Part shown: positions 24,963 to 32,740 of the stretch, one piece after another | Layout: each line of letters starts with the position of its first letter | Numbering within the stretch: the first letter of the stretch is position 1 | Origin: Chloroflexota bacterium | GTDB taxonomy: Bacteria; Chloroflexota; Anaerolineae; Anaerolineales; Villigracilaceae | Assembly (NCBI GenBank): GCA_016213105.1 | Contig: JACRBN010000026.1 | Span: 310,001-374,000, forward strand | Direction of reading: 5' to 3' | Length of the DNA stretch: 64,000 nt | The notes under the pieces: model-generated | Seen by the model: the letters and a program-made list of their open reading frames with translations, nothing else | Databases searched by the model: none | Told to the model about the DNA's origin: nothing | Made by a program: the position numbers and the translations under genes

Positions 24963-25805
24963 ATGAAACAGGAACTGATCGAGGAACTTTTTCAAAAATT
25001 TGAACAGGCTTGCTATCTCTACAACGAGATTGAATGTTGGTCAGCTCGTGACCTGCAAACAGTCCTCGGCTATTCCGAATGGCGGAATTTTTTGAACGTC
25101 ATTGATAAGGCAAAAGCCGCGTGCGAAAATTCGGGTATTCCTCTGCTAGACCATTTTGTTGACGTCAACAAAATGGTCTCCCTGGGCAGCGGCGCAGCCA
25201 GAGAGATCGACGACATTGCGCTTACGCGCTACGCCTGTTACCTGATCGCTCAGAACGGCGATTCCACCAAAAACGAGATAGCCTTTGCCCAAACCTATTT
25301 TGCTGTCCAGACCCGCAAACAGGAGATTATCGAGCGCCGCCTCCTCGATGTCGATCGCGTCTCCGCCCGTGAAAGGCTATCCAGGACAGAAAAGAAACTC
25401 TCGGGCATCATCTACGAACGCGGCGTGGATGATAAAGGCTTTGCTATCATCCGCTCCAAAGGTGATCAGGCCCTTTTTGGCGGCTATAGCACCCACGAAA
25501 TGAAAAAGAAACTGGCTATTCCCGAGGGACGCCCTCTAGCCGACTTTCTCCCTACTCTTACCATCAAAGCCAAAGACTTTGCTACCGAGCTCACTAGCCA
25601 CAATGTCCTGGAAAAGAACCTCTTGGGCGAGAACCAGATCTCGGAGGAACATACCGAGAACAATCGCGCCGTTCGCAAGATCCTTCTCGAACGCGGCGTT
25701 AAACCAGAGGCTCTTCCCCCCGCGGAAGATGTTAAAAAAATCCAGCGTCAACTCGATGGAGACGAAAGGAAACTTCTCAAGGATGTCAAAAAGAAAAAAA
25801 ACTGA
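24963..25805 (+). CDS. dinD: DNA damage-inducible protein D-like (DinD)
   Basis: The 280-aa protein follows DinD along its length: CWSARDLQTVLGYSEWRNF (residues 25-43), DDIALTRYACYLIAQNGD (85-102), FAQTYFAVQTRKQE (108-121) and the C-terminal ENNRAVRKILLERG block. DinD is an SOS-induced protein that counters RecA filaments in E. coli. A strong AAAGGAGCAGG site precedes the ATG. No LexA box was recognised upstream. It closes the forward R-M block. Confidence 0.88.
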   Translation: MKQELIEELFQKFEQACYLYNEIECWSARDLQTVLGYSEWRNFLNVIDKAKAACENSGIPLLDHFVDVNKMVSLGSGAAREIDDIALTRYACYLIAQNGDSTKNEIAFAQTYFAVQTRKQEIIERRLLDVDRVSARERLSRTEKKLSGIIYERGVDDKGFAIIRSKGDQALFGGYSTHEMKKKLAIPEGRPLADFLPTLTIKAKDFATELTSHNVLEKNLLGENQISEEHTENNRAVRKILLERGVKPEALPPAEDVKKIQRQLDGDERKLLKDVKKKKN

Positions 25806-25811
25806 TTTTCT

Positions 25812-25839
25812 CCAGGCCACCGGTATACCGGTGGCCTGG
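25812..25839. other. Perfect 28-bp palindrome
   Basis: CCAGGCCACCGGTA followed directly by its reverse complement, seven bases after the dinD-like stop. There is no T-run. It could be a cruciform, a protein-binding site or a weak terminator. Confidence 0.85.
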
Positions 25840-25935
25840 TTCATGCTCAACCATTATTCACGCTCCTAGAAAAAAGCCGATCCGAGTGGTTATGACGCAC
25901 TTAAGAAATATGAAAGTTTTATCTGAATTGCCCTA

Positions 25936-25981
25936 TTGACTTTTTCTGTAGAGATGCTATAATGCTGCATATATGATGCAG
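25936..25981 (+). promoter_or_regulatory. Promoter with downstream operator for the RHH gene
   Basis: TTGACT (25936-25941), 16-base spacer, TATAAT (25958-25963). Right after it lies the inverted repeat CTGCAT-ATATG-ATGCAG (25965-25981), placed for repression, perhaps by the RHH protein it drives. Confidence 0.75.
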
Positions 25982-26030
25982 TATCAACACAGTTTTGTAG
26001 CACTAATAGGAGAAAGAAAAAGGAGATAAA

Positions 26031-26315
26031 ATGAACTCATCAAGAAAAAGGATAGAGCGGTCTATGGGGGGGGAAACCACTAGACTCTCAGTTACAGTAC
26101 CTATTGAAACAAAGGAGGCTATAGATCAATTTGCGGAAGAAATGGGTGTAACTACTGCCCATGCAACACAGCATTTTATTAAAATTGGCATGACCGCCGA
26201 AGCCATTGCCCTTGAGGGCGGCGAGGTGATCGCTCGCTACGCTAATGGAGACCAGGTTCCGGTAGCGAATAGCCGTGGTAATTTTTTCTATCGTCGTGCT
26301 CTTGTCGCTAGTTGA
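26031..26315 (+). CDS. Ribbon-helix-helix-like small protein
   Basis: The 94-aa protein contains TTRLSVTVPIETKEAIDQFA (residues 16-35), the beta-strand plus helix of RHH/CopG-type regulators, followed by EEMGVTTAHATQHFIKIGM. A strong AAAAAGGAGATAAA site precedes ATG. The promoter upstream carries an inverted repeat, so autoregulation is likely. It may be an antitoxin-like regulator for the next gene. Confidence 0.7.
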   Translation: MNSSRKRIERSMGGETTRLSVTVPIETKEAIDQFAEEMGVTTAHATQHFIKIGMTAEAIALEGGEVIARYANGDQVPVANSRGNFFYRRALVAS

Positions 26316-26414
26316 AGCTAACCGCAAGAAAAGTATGAGAGGAGTCTGAAATGAATTTGCAAATGGACTGTATTTTGCCCTCCAAGACGAGAGGGCCAAC
26401 TCCCTGGAGGAAAA

Positions 26415-26900
26415 ATGAGTAGGTCATCCATACCCAGAGCATCGCACCCGGTTGCGCATCAACGACCCCCGTTACCTGAAGCCCTTAAAAAAGGCGCTAT
26501 GGCACTTCACCACTTCGATCAGGATGGTGAAAGCCAAGAAGGTACTCGGGGGTCTTCGTTTGCCTTGACAACCAAGATTGATACGGTGAAAGCCGCCGGC
26601 GGAAAAAAGGTGGAGAGAATATACATTTATGCATCCTATGCCCGAACGCCGAAAGGCAGGGAGCACGTGGATGATGTTTTGAAAAGTGCTACGAAAGAAG
26701 ACATACCTTTGAACATAGGGAATCGTGATGGAGCGTTTTGGTTCCTGGTTTCCTTATCCAAAAAAGCTTTGAAAAAGTGGCAGAAGGCCTTAGGTCTGGG
26801 AGCCCTAACTGTCTTAGTTATGTATATGCTGAAACTTGCTATTCAACATCCTGAAATCAATGATTTGCTCAAAATAATATTTGAGCATATCCTATCGTAG
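26415..26900 (+). CDS. Unknown protein with C-terminal membrane helix
   Basis: A 161-aa protein: a basic, Ser/Pro-rich start, a soluble middle (residues 50-120, KKVERIYIYASYART) and one hydrophobic helix near 128-145 (LGLGALTVLVMYMLKLA). GGAGG stands before ATG. It follows the RHH gene in the same AT-richer segment, and the pair could be a regulator plus membrane effector. No family is recognised. Confidence 0.6.
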   Translation: MSRSSIPRASHPVAHQRPPLPEALKKGAMALHHFDQDGESQEGTRGSSFALTTKIDTVKAAGGKKVERIYIYASYARTPKGREHVDDVLKSATKEDIPLNIGNRDGAFWFLVSLSKKALKKWQKALGLGALTVLVMYMLKLAIQHPEINDLLKIIFEHILS

Positions 26901-27222
26901 TTCGTTTGAGCTTGAAACTTAACAGAAAAATATACTGTCAAGGACATGCTGGAGATCGCTCTTCTCTGGCATGTCCAAAGATGGTTTTCTTGTAACGAGG
27001 CGTATGTGGGCGCTTTGTTCAATGCATCCATTTCCAGGCAATGACTTGTCTCGACAACTTTGCCAGATTGGATCTGAAGTGGTTTTTATAATTTGAATAA
27101 TTCGCGGATGTTTGCTCATACCCATTTTGTTCTATTGTTCTAGATAAACCTGGTTTCGCCCCTTGATCAAGAGTTCTCTCGTTCGCCGCTGATCTTCTCA
27201 TCCGCAGCCACCCATCCCCCAG

Positions 27223-27249
27223 GCCCTCGCCCACCCCGAGGGCTTTTTT
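27223..27249 (+). terminator. Terminator of the forward cargo block
   Basis: The stem GCCCTCG/CGAGGGC is followed by T6. Confidence 0.85.
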
Positions 27250-27268
27250 AATCCCAACTCCCCATTCT

Positions 27269-27307
27269 CCCCTCCCCAAATACCGCCCTTTGGTATTTGG
27301 GGAGGGG
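27269..27307. repeat. Dispersed palindrome family, copy 3
   Basis: CCCCTCCCCAAATACC and GGTATTTGGGGAGGGG around a seven-base loop, just after the stop of the reverse fibre-like gene; it may end that transcript. Confidence 0.8.
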
Positions 27308-27321
27308 TAGGGGGTGGGGCT

Positions 27322-30300
27322 TCACCCCACCCGATTCACCGTCAACTTAGGGTAGGCACTCACATTCAACGCCCCCCCGCTCGACTGATACGCCTGGCAG
27401 TACAAATACTTCCCCGTCCCCACCACCACGCGCTGCACCACCAAATTACAGGGAGTCGCCATTCCGCTCAGGGCTGGGACATCATTCTCACCCCACTGAT
27501 TTGCGTCACTATCCCAAACCTTAACCCCGCGGATACCCGTAGCGTTCGAGGCAAATGTCAAGTTTTGCAAAATCACCTGATACTCCCCCTCAGGCACATA
27601 CACCCGTGAATTATTCGTTACGGGATCGTGCCAACCCTCGGGATCAGAAACATCCACATTAAACGCGACATTAGTCCATGTCCCGTTCCCGATGCTCTGC
27701 GCCGCGTTGTTAGAAATCGTTGCAGACTGAGTCGCCGCAATCGGCGCGTACAAACCGTCAAAGTACGCCTTGAGCCACGCCTTGATGTTCGCCCCAGTGA
27801 TGCGCCGCAGCGCAGACGAGGCCGCCAGCCAGAACGGAAACTCATCCGAATCCGCGATAGTCGTTCCAGCCGTCGCGCCATGGATAGCGCCAGGCAGCGC
27901 CGAGGCCGTCACGTCCGCCGAGGCCGCCACGCCATCCAGCTTGCTTTTATCCGCCGCAGACATCGACCCCGCCGCGCCAGTCGTCGCCGCCGAAATCGCC
28001 AGCGTGCGGTTTGCGCTCAAGTCCCCGCCGCCCGTCAGCGGCGCAGTCGTGGAGATCGTGCGCGAGCTCGCAATATACGACCCAGCCGCCTGATACACCG
28101 CATCCAGCGCCGACCGCAGGATCGTCACAAACTCCGCCAGCGTTTTCTTGATCCACGCCCCTGCGCCGTCCCCTACCTGCACGTCATTGGCCGCAGTCGT
28201 CGCAGGCGGAGTATATCCACCGCCGCTGATCGGCATATCATCCAACCACTCCGCCAGGGCCTGCAAATTGGTCACGGTCTGATCGAGATTGCCATCAAAC
28301 CCGCTCGAAATCAGCGGGATATAAGCGCCCGACCGTTCCACGCTCGCAGGCAGGCCGCCGCCCTCCACACCATCGAATAGCGCGATGCTCGTCAATTCCT
28401 GCCACCACGACGGGGACCTGCTCGCGTCAAAATGCTCCGAGACCGTGACAAACGGCTCGAACGGATAAGCCGGGTCCAATTCCCAACGCGCATTGAAATG
28501 GATGCGATCCCCATCCGTCACATCCAGGCGCACGGGCACAAGCTGCAACCACAATTTATAAAACGGGTCGACCAACAGGGCAGGCGGCTCATCCATGCTT
28601 TCCAGATAGCCCAGCCCCCAGGCAGGGTCATCCGTGTTTCCCTCGGTATGGATGACATCCGACTCATCCCGCCAAACGAAATGTACCGCCGCCGTGCCGT
28701 GAATGATGCTCGAATTGGGGCCGTCCGCATAATCGAACTCATGATCGATCCAGGAGGAAACGACGCGCCACGTCACGCCATCCGTGGACTCGATCATCCC
28801 CGTGGACGAGAGCGCCACCAGCCGCGTTCCAGACCAGGCCACCGCCCGCCAATCGCCAGCCGTCGGCGACGTGCGCGCCGTCCAGGTCGTGCCATCGGGA
28901 CTAGTCGCAATCTTGCCGCCATCCCCAACCGCGATCCACAGACTCAAAGCAGAGGCCCAGGTCACAGCCCGCCACGTCCCCGCGGAGATGGTTCGAGATG
29001 TCCAGCTTGTGCCGTTCGTGGACGTAGCGCACACATTCGCGCCCACCGCCACATACAGAGAAGATTTATAACCGACCGCGTAGTATGTCCCTGCTGGGAT
29101 GGTTCGCGCCGTCCAGGTTGTCGCATTGGCCGAGGTGTAGCAGACCGACGCGCCCACCGAGGCAAACAGGCCGCCACCCGAAGAAGCAACGGCATAATCA
29201 AGCGCCGTCCAATGCATAACGCGATTGGTTCCACTCGACGACACCGCAACAAACCGATTCAGATCATCACAAGCGCAAATTCCCCTCCAGCCATTGGCCT
29301 CCGCCGCCGTCCCCTGGATCCAATTCACCCCATCAAAAGAATACATAAGAGCGCCCGTAGTTGACAGGGCGACAAAAACACCCAGCCGCGCAAACCAGGC
29401 GACACTATTCCAATATCCGCTAATGCCAGGGGAGCGCAATGTCCAGGTAATCCCGTCTGGACTGGTCATTATTCCATTTGTGCTATCTGAACATCCCGCA
29501 ACAAACAGCCCCAGCGCCGATGACCAGCAAACCGAATACCACTCCTTCGCGGGAGCCGAACGGGCAGTCCAGGAAATGCCGTTGGGACTGGTCATCACGC
29601 GATTGGTTCCATCGCTGGACACAGCAACAAACAATTCCAACTCAGGAGACCAACACACCGAACGCCAGGAATTAGCCTCCGCCGCGGTTCGAGTGGTCCA
29701 GCTTACCCCGCCCTCACTGGTCATCACTCGATAGGTTCCATCACTGGACACAGCGACAAAACTATAATAAGGCAAGCCTGTATCCCCGTCTCGCCCCATA
29801 ATGCCAGCACACACTGACCGCCACGAATTGGCAACACCCGTTACAGTTGTCCAGGTAATCCCGTCCGACGAATATACCGCCCGTGACGATCCCGAAGATG
29901 CAACAGCAACAAATCGTTCATAATGTTCATCCCAAACCACTGACGACCAATTGAGATACGCGCCCGAAGTCCTCGCCGTCCAGGTAATCCCGTCTGGACT
30001 GGTCATAATCGCTGCATCGCCCACCGCCGCAAACAATTCCAACGCTGGCGACCAGCACACAGACCACCAATTTACCGCGGACGTTGCGGAAGCAGAAACC
30101 CACGATCCAAACATAACCCGCGTCCAACTTACACCATCCGATGAATACGCCGAAAGGCCATATCCCACCGCCACGAATTTGGCGATGGTCGCATCCCACG
30201 CCACCGACTGCCAATCTCCCGCGGGCATGGTACGCGCCGTCCAGGTCACACCATCGGAAGAGGTTGCGCAGACTCCATCCCCCACCGCGACCCAGCGATC

Positions 30301-31047
30301 CAGCGCGGACGAATACGCCAGCGCCTTGGCCCAAATGGGCGAGCTGCGCCCCGTCCAGGCCAGCCCGTCTGTGGAGGTTGCCGCGCGATAGCCTCCGCCG
30401 TCGGCCACGGCCACAAAACGCGAATCGGCGAACGCCGCGCCCTTCCAGTCGGATAGTCCCTCCACGGGCGAATAAAACACCATCTCCAGCGGAGAGCGCT
30501 CATAACACAGGATCAAATATTTTTGTCTGATAATCTGCTCGAACCGTTCCGCCCTGTTCATGACCAGGCTTTCCCCCGTCGCCATGAACTGATACCCCAA
30601 CCAGGCCGCCGCAGGATCATCGAACACGGCAGTTTTTCCAATTGCCGTGCAAAATGCCTCGATGACTTGTAAATAAGTCCCGTCGGCTGTCAGGCTGATT
30701 TTCTCATCGGGATAGCTCGACCCCTCCAACTCGATCCGCGCATCCCGCTCGACAAACTTGCGGACGAAATAGACTCCCGACTCTATCGTATATTCCACAC
30801 CGCCCAGAACCAGGCCGCGGACGATGCTGAATACTGTAAAGTCGCTCACCGTGTAATCATTCGACGAGACCAACACGCACTTGGCCGATGTGCTGAAAAT
30901 GTCGAACTTCACCACATCCCAACTGGCCTCGGGCGCAGTCGGCCCCGCCTTGTAGGCCGCCAGGTCGGCCCAGGTATGGACCCGCTTGATCGCTACGCCC
31001 TGCCCCGCGGCCAGGCCATCCAGCAGAGTCTCGTCAACCTCTCTCAT
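27322..31047 (-). CDS. Giant tail-fibre-like protein with beta-propeller repeats
   Basis: The 1241-aa protein has three parts. Residues 1-205 form a mixed domain, perhaps the virion attachment part. Residues 205-770 hold about a dozen 45-aa repeats of the form W-x-SV-x-W...F-x-AV...TS-x-DG-x-TWT-x-R, typical of BNR/YCF48-like propeller blades. Residues 930-1100 contain fibre hallmarks such as APLTGGGDLSANRTLAIS and GSMSAADKSKLDGVA, followed by a beta-rich C-terminal knob. It is probably a receptor-binding fibre. ATG 31047 follows GGGAGG and overlaps the upstream stop by four bases. Confidence 0.85.
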   Translation of the reverse strand: MREVDETLLDGLAAGQGVAIKRVHTWADLAAYKAGPTAPEASWDVVKFDIFSTSAKCVLVSSNDYTVSDFTVFSIVRGLVLGGVEYTIESGVYFVRKFVERDARIELEGSSYPDEKISLTADGTYLQVIEAFCTAIGKTAVFDDPAAAWLGYQFMATGESLVMNRAERFEQIIRQKYLILCYERSPLEMVFYSPVEGLSDWKGAAFADSRFVAVADGGGYRAATSTDGLAWTGRSSPIWAKALAYSSALDRWVAVGDGVCATSSDGVTWTARTMPAGDWQSVAWDATIAKFVAVGYGLSAYSSDGVSWTRVMFGSWVSASATSAVNWWSVCWSPALELFAAVGDAAIMTSPDGITWTARTSGAYLNWSSVVWDEHYERFVAVASSGSSRAVYSSDGITWTTVTGVANSWRSVCAGIMGRDGDTGLPYYSFVAVSSDGTYRVMTSEGGVSWTTRTAAEANSWRSVCWSPELELFVAVSSDGTNRVMTSPNGISWTARSAPAKEWYSVCWSSALGLFVAGCSDSTNGIMTSPDGITWTLRSPGISGYWNSVAWFARLGVFVALSTTGALMYSFDGVNWIQGTAAEANGWRGICACDDLNRFVAVSSSGTNRVMHWTALDYAVASSGGGLFASVGASVCYTSANATTWTARTIPAGTYYAVGYKSSLYVAVGANVCATSTNGTSWTSRTISAGTWRAVTWASALSLWIAVGDGGKIATSPDGTTWTARTSPTAGDWRAVAWSGTRLVALSSTGMIESTDGVTWRVVSSWIDHEFDYADGPNSSIIHGTAAVHFVWRDESDVIHTEGNTDDPAWGLGYLESMDEPPALLVDPFYKLWLQLVPVRLDVTDGDRIHFNARWELDPAYPFEPFVTVSEHFDASRSPSWWQELTSIALFDGVEGGGLPASVERSGAYIPLISSGFDGNLDQTVTNLQALAEWLDDMPISGGGYTPPATTAANDVQVGDGAGAWIKKTLAEFVTILRSALDAVYQAAGSYIASSRTISTTAPLTGGGDLSANRTLAISAATTGAAGSMSAADKSKLDGVAASADVTASALPGAIHGATAGTTIADSDEFPFWLAASSALRRITGANIKAWLKAYFDGLYAPIAATQSATISNNAAQSIGNGTWTNVAFNVDVSDPEGWHDPVTNNSRVYVPEGEYQVILQNLTFASNATGIRGVKVWDSDANQWGENDVPALSGMATPCNLVVQRVVVGTGKYLYCQAYQSSGGALNVSAYPKLTVNRVG

Positions 31048-31685
31048 ACATCCCTCCCGTGATACGCATCATTCCACGCCGCCGTGCTGGGCTTCCCAGT
31101 GAAAGGCTTCTCGCTGGCCATCACATCCAGGCCTGCCCGAAAGGCCGCCTCGAAATGCGCGGCAGACCTTCGCAGCTCGCTCACCACATCCTTGTTGACG
31201 TTGACCGTCTCAGCCAGGGCCGTGGCGCGGATGTTGCACGCCTGAGCGCAGGCGCCATCCACCAACACCTGGTCGCGCCAGGCGGGCAGTGTCGACACGC
31301 TCTCCCCGTCCAGGCCGCTCACCGTATGCGGCACCCCATGTACCACGATCAACGTCTCCCCCACCGCCCGCGCCGACCGCAGCCGAAAATAATGACTGCC
31401 CTCATTCACGTACGGATCGAACGCCAGCGACTCATGCTCCTCCCCGCCCGTCGCATCCTTCAGCAGCACATCCTGAAGCATCAGCGTCAGCGGCTCGTAA
31501 TCCGCGCTGAAGTTATAAACCAACGCCGTGGGATCATCGACCTCCATCGTCAACATCCTCGGCGCATTCAGATTCACCTGCGCCAGCGCCTGGCGCACCG
31601 CCGTCGTGCAGGCCGCATCGGGATACCGCGTCGCATCCAGGATCTCCTGCACCGCATCGATCAATTGAGCAAGGGTCTTGGTCAT
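31044..31685 (-). CDS. Head-tail adaptor-like protein
   Basis: A 213-aa protein whose N-terminal helix set (TKTLAQLIDAVQEILDATRY) and beta-rich middle resemble phage connector or adaptor proteins that follow the capsid gene. It lies between the capsid block and the fibre gene, and couples to the fibre start. ATG 31685 follows GAAAGG; the frame is open further upstream without homology. The assignment rests mainly on position. Confidence 0.55.
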   Translation of the reverse strand: MTKTLAQLIDAVQEILDATRYPDAACTTAVRQALAQVNLNAPRMLTMEVDDPTALVYNFSADYEPLTLMLQDVLLKDATGGEEHESLAFDPYVNEGSHYFRLRSARAVGETLIVVHGVPHTVSGLDGESVSTLPAWRDQVLVDGACAQACNIRATALAETVNVNKDVVSELRRSAAHFEAAFRAGLDVMASEKPFTGKPSTAAWNDAYHGRDV

Positions 31686-31878
31686 GGAAATTTGCCTTTC
31701 ATTGAAAAAACGCCATCGCCAACCAAACGCCCGCAAAGGGCCCATCTTCGAGGCGGACGATAAATCTATCCTTCCCGCAAACATCGCCAAAAATCGGGTC
31801 TGTTATTTTCCATAACAACCCCGTCAAACCGTAGGGGCAGGCCCCGTGCCTGCCCCCCGTGCCTGCCCCTATGCTCTT

Positions 31879-31919
31879 CCTCCCCCAAATTCGGCGCTCT
31901 TTGCCGCATTTGGGGGAGG
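31879..31919. repeat. Dispersed palindrome family, copy 4
   Basis: CCTCCCCCAAAT...ATTTGGGGGAGG, followed by GTGCCGCCAGGCGGAGGGGG, a tail shared with copies 5 and 6. It lies in the 280-base spacer between the adaptor-like and membrane genes, which also has two copies of GGGGCAGGC-type sequence. Confidence 0.8.
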
Positions 31920-31965
31920 TGCCGCCAGGCGGAGGGGGTCGCAGAGGGGGTCGCAGAGGGGCCTT

Positions 31966-32337
31966 CTACACCCTGCTGTGCGAAGCCCCAAAGATCGGCA
32001 CCCCGCGCAGGCCGTTATGGAAATACGCGCCGAACCGCGCCAGGACAGGGAACAACACCGCCAGCGCCGTCGGCAGCACATACCCGCCCAGCTGGGCCAG
32101 CAGCCCCGCGACCTGATCCAGCTTCAACACATCGAACTGCGGGAAGAAGGTTTGCTGCACCACCAGCGCCACGAACGCCAGGAAGTACAGACTCTTGAAC
32201 CACACGTCCGCGGTCGAGTCCTTCACCCAGCCGACCGACTTGCCCGCGTTTACGAGCATCACGATCAAAGCCGCCACCCCGCCCAGCGTGGCCAGCAGCG
32301 CCGCCACAGCCTTCAGAAACTCAACAAAACTCAACAT
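31966..32337 (-). CDS. Small membrane protein, holin-like
   Basis: The 123-aa protein has three hydrophobic segments (residues 10-32, 50-65 and 83-105) joined by short loops. Size, topology and place in the structural operon fit a phage holin, but no lysin was found nearby and other roles are possible. An AGAAAGGAGAAG site precedes ATG 32337. Confidence 0.55.
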   Translation of the reverse strand: MLSFVEFLKAVAALLATLGGVAALIVMLVNAGKSVGWVKDSTADVWFKSLYFLAFVALVVQQTFFPQFDVLKLDQVAGLLAQLGGYVLPTALAVLFPVLARFGAYFHNGLRGVPIFGASHSRV

Positions 32338-32360
32338 GCTTCACTTCTCCTTTCTCAATG

Positions 32361-32400
32361 TCATTGCGAGGCCGAGCAGAGCGAGCGCCGAAGCAATCTC
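32361..32400. repeat. Intergenic repeat of the TCATTGCGAGG...GAAGCAATCTC type
   Basis: TCATTGCGAG at one end and GAAGCAATCTC at the other enclose GAGCAGAGCGAGCGC. The form is a widespread short intergenic repeat in many bacterial genomes. Confidence 0.65.
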
Positions 32401-32447
32401 GCTCTTGTCGGCCAGTCGATACGAACAGTGAGCCCCCTTCTCACTTC

Positions 32448-32738
32448 TCACTTCTTCTTCTCTCGCGCCGCCCCCTCCGCCTTCTGCCTACCGCCTTCTG
32501 CCTTCTGCCCCCCGCCTTCCGCCTCCTGCCCTCCCCCCTCCGCCTTCTGCCTTCCGCCTTCTGTCCCCTGCCCTCCCCCCTCCGCCCCCTGCTCAAACCG
32601 CAGCTTGCGTCCATCCTCGAACACGATCACGACCACGTCGTCGGACACACGCCAGTCGAGGGGCACGACGGGCATCTTTCCCAGCGGCTCGACGGTCTTC
32701 GCCAGGCGCTGGACAACCTCAGGGATGGGAGTCTTCAT
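32448..32738 (-). CDS. Small protein with low-complexity GGGQKAE tail
   Basis: Residues 1-50 look like a real small phage protein (WRVSDDVVVIVFEDGRKLRF). Residues 52-92 are about six near-copies of a seven-residue unit (EGGGQKA and variants) that translate a 21-bp DNA repeat of the CCGCCTTCTGCC kind, so a simple-sequence repeat seems to have extended the C-terminus. ATG 32738 is three codons inside a GTG start that overlaps the capsid stop. Confidence 0.6.
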   Translation of the reverse strand: MKTPIPEVVQRLAKTVEPLGKMPVVPLDWRVSDDVVVIVFEDGRKLRFEQGAEGGGQGTEGGRQKAEGGGQEAEGGGQKAEGGRQKAEGAAREKKK

Positions 32739-32740
32739 TC

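Larger units (their letters stand above)
26901..27321. other. Intergenic boundary between forward cargo and reverse structural genes
   Basis: About 420 bases hold no convincing gene. They contain an imperfect inverted repeat GGACATGC/GCATGTCC (26942-26977), a terminator at 27223-27249 and palindrome copy 3 at 27269-27307. The left half is AT-rich, the right half GC-rich. Confidence 0.6.
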
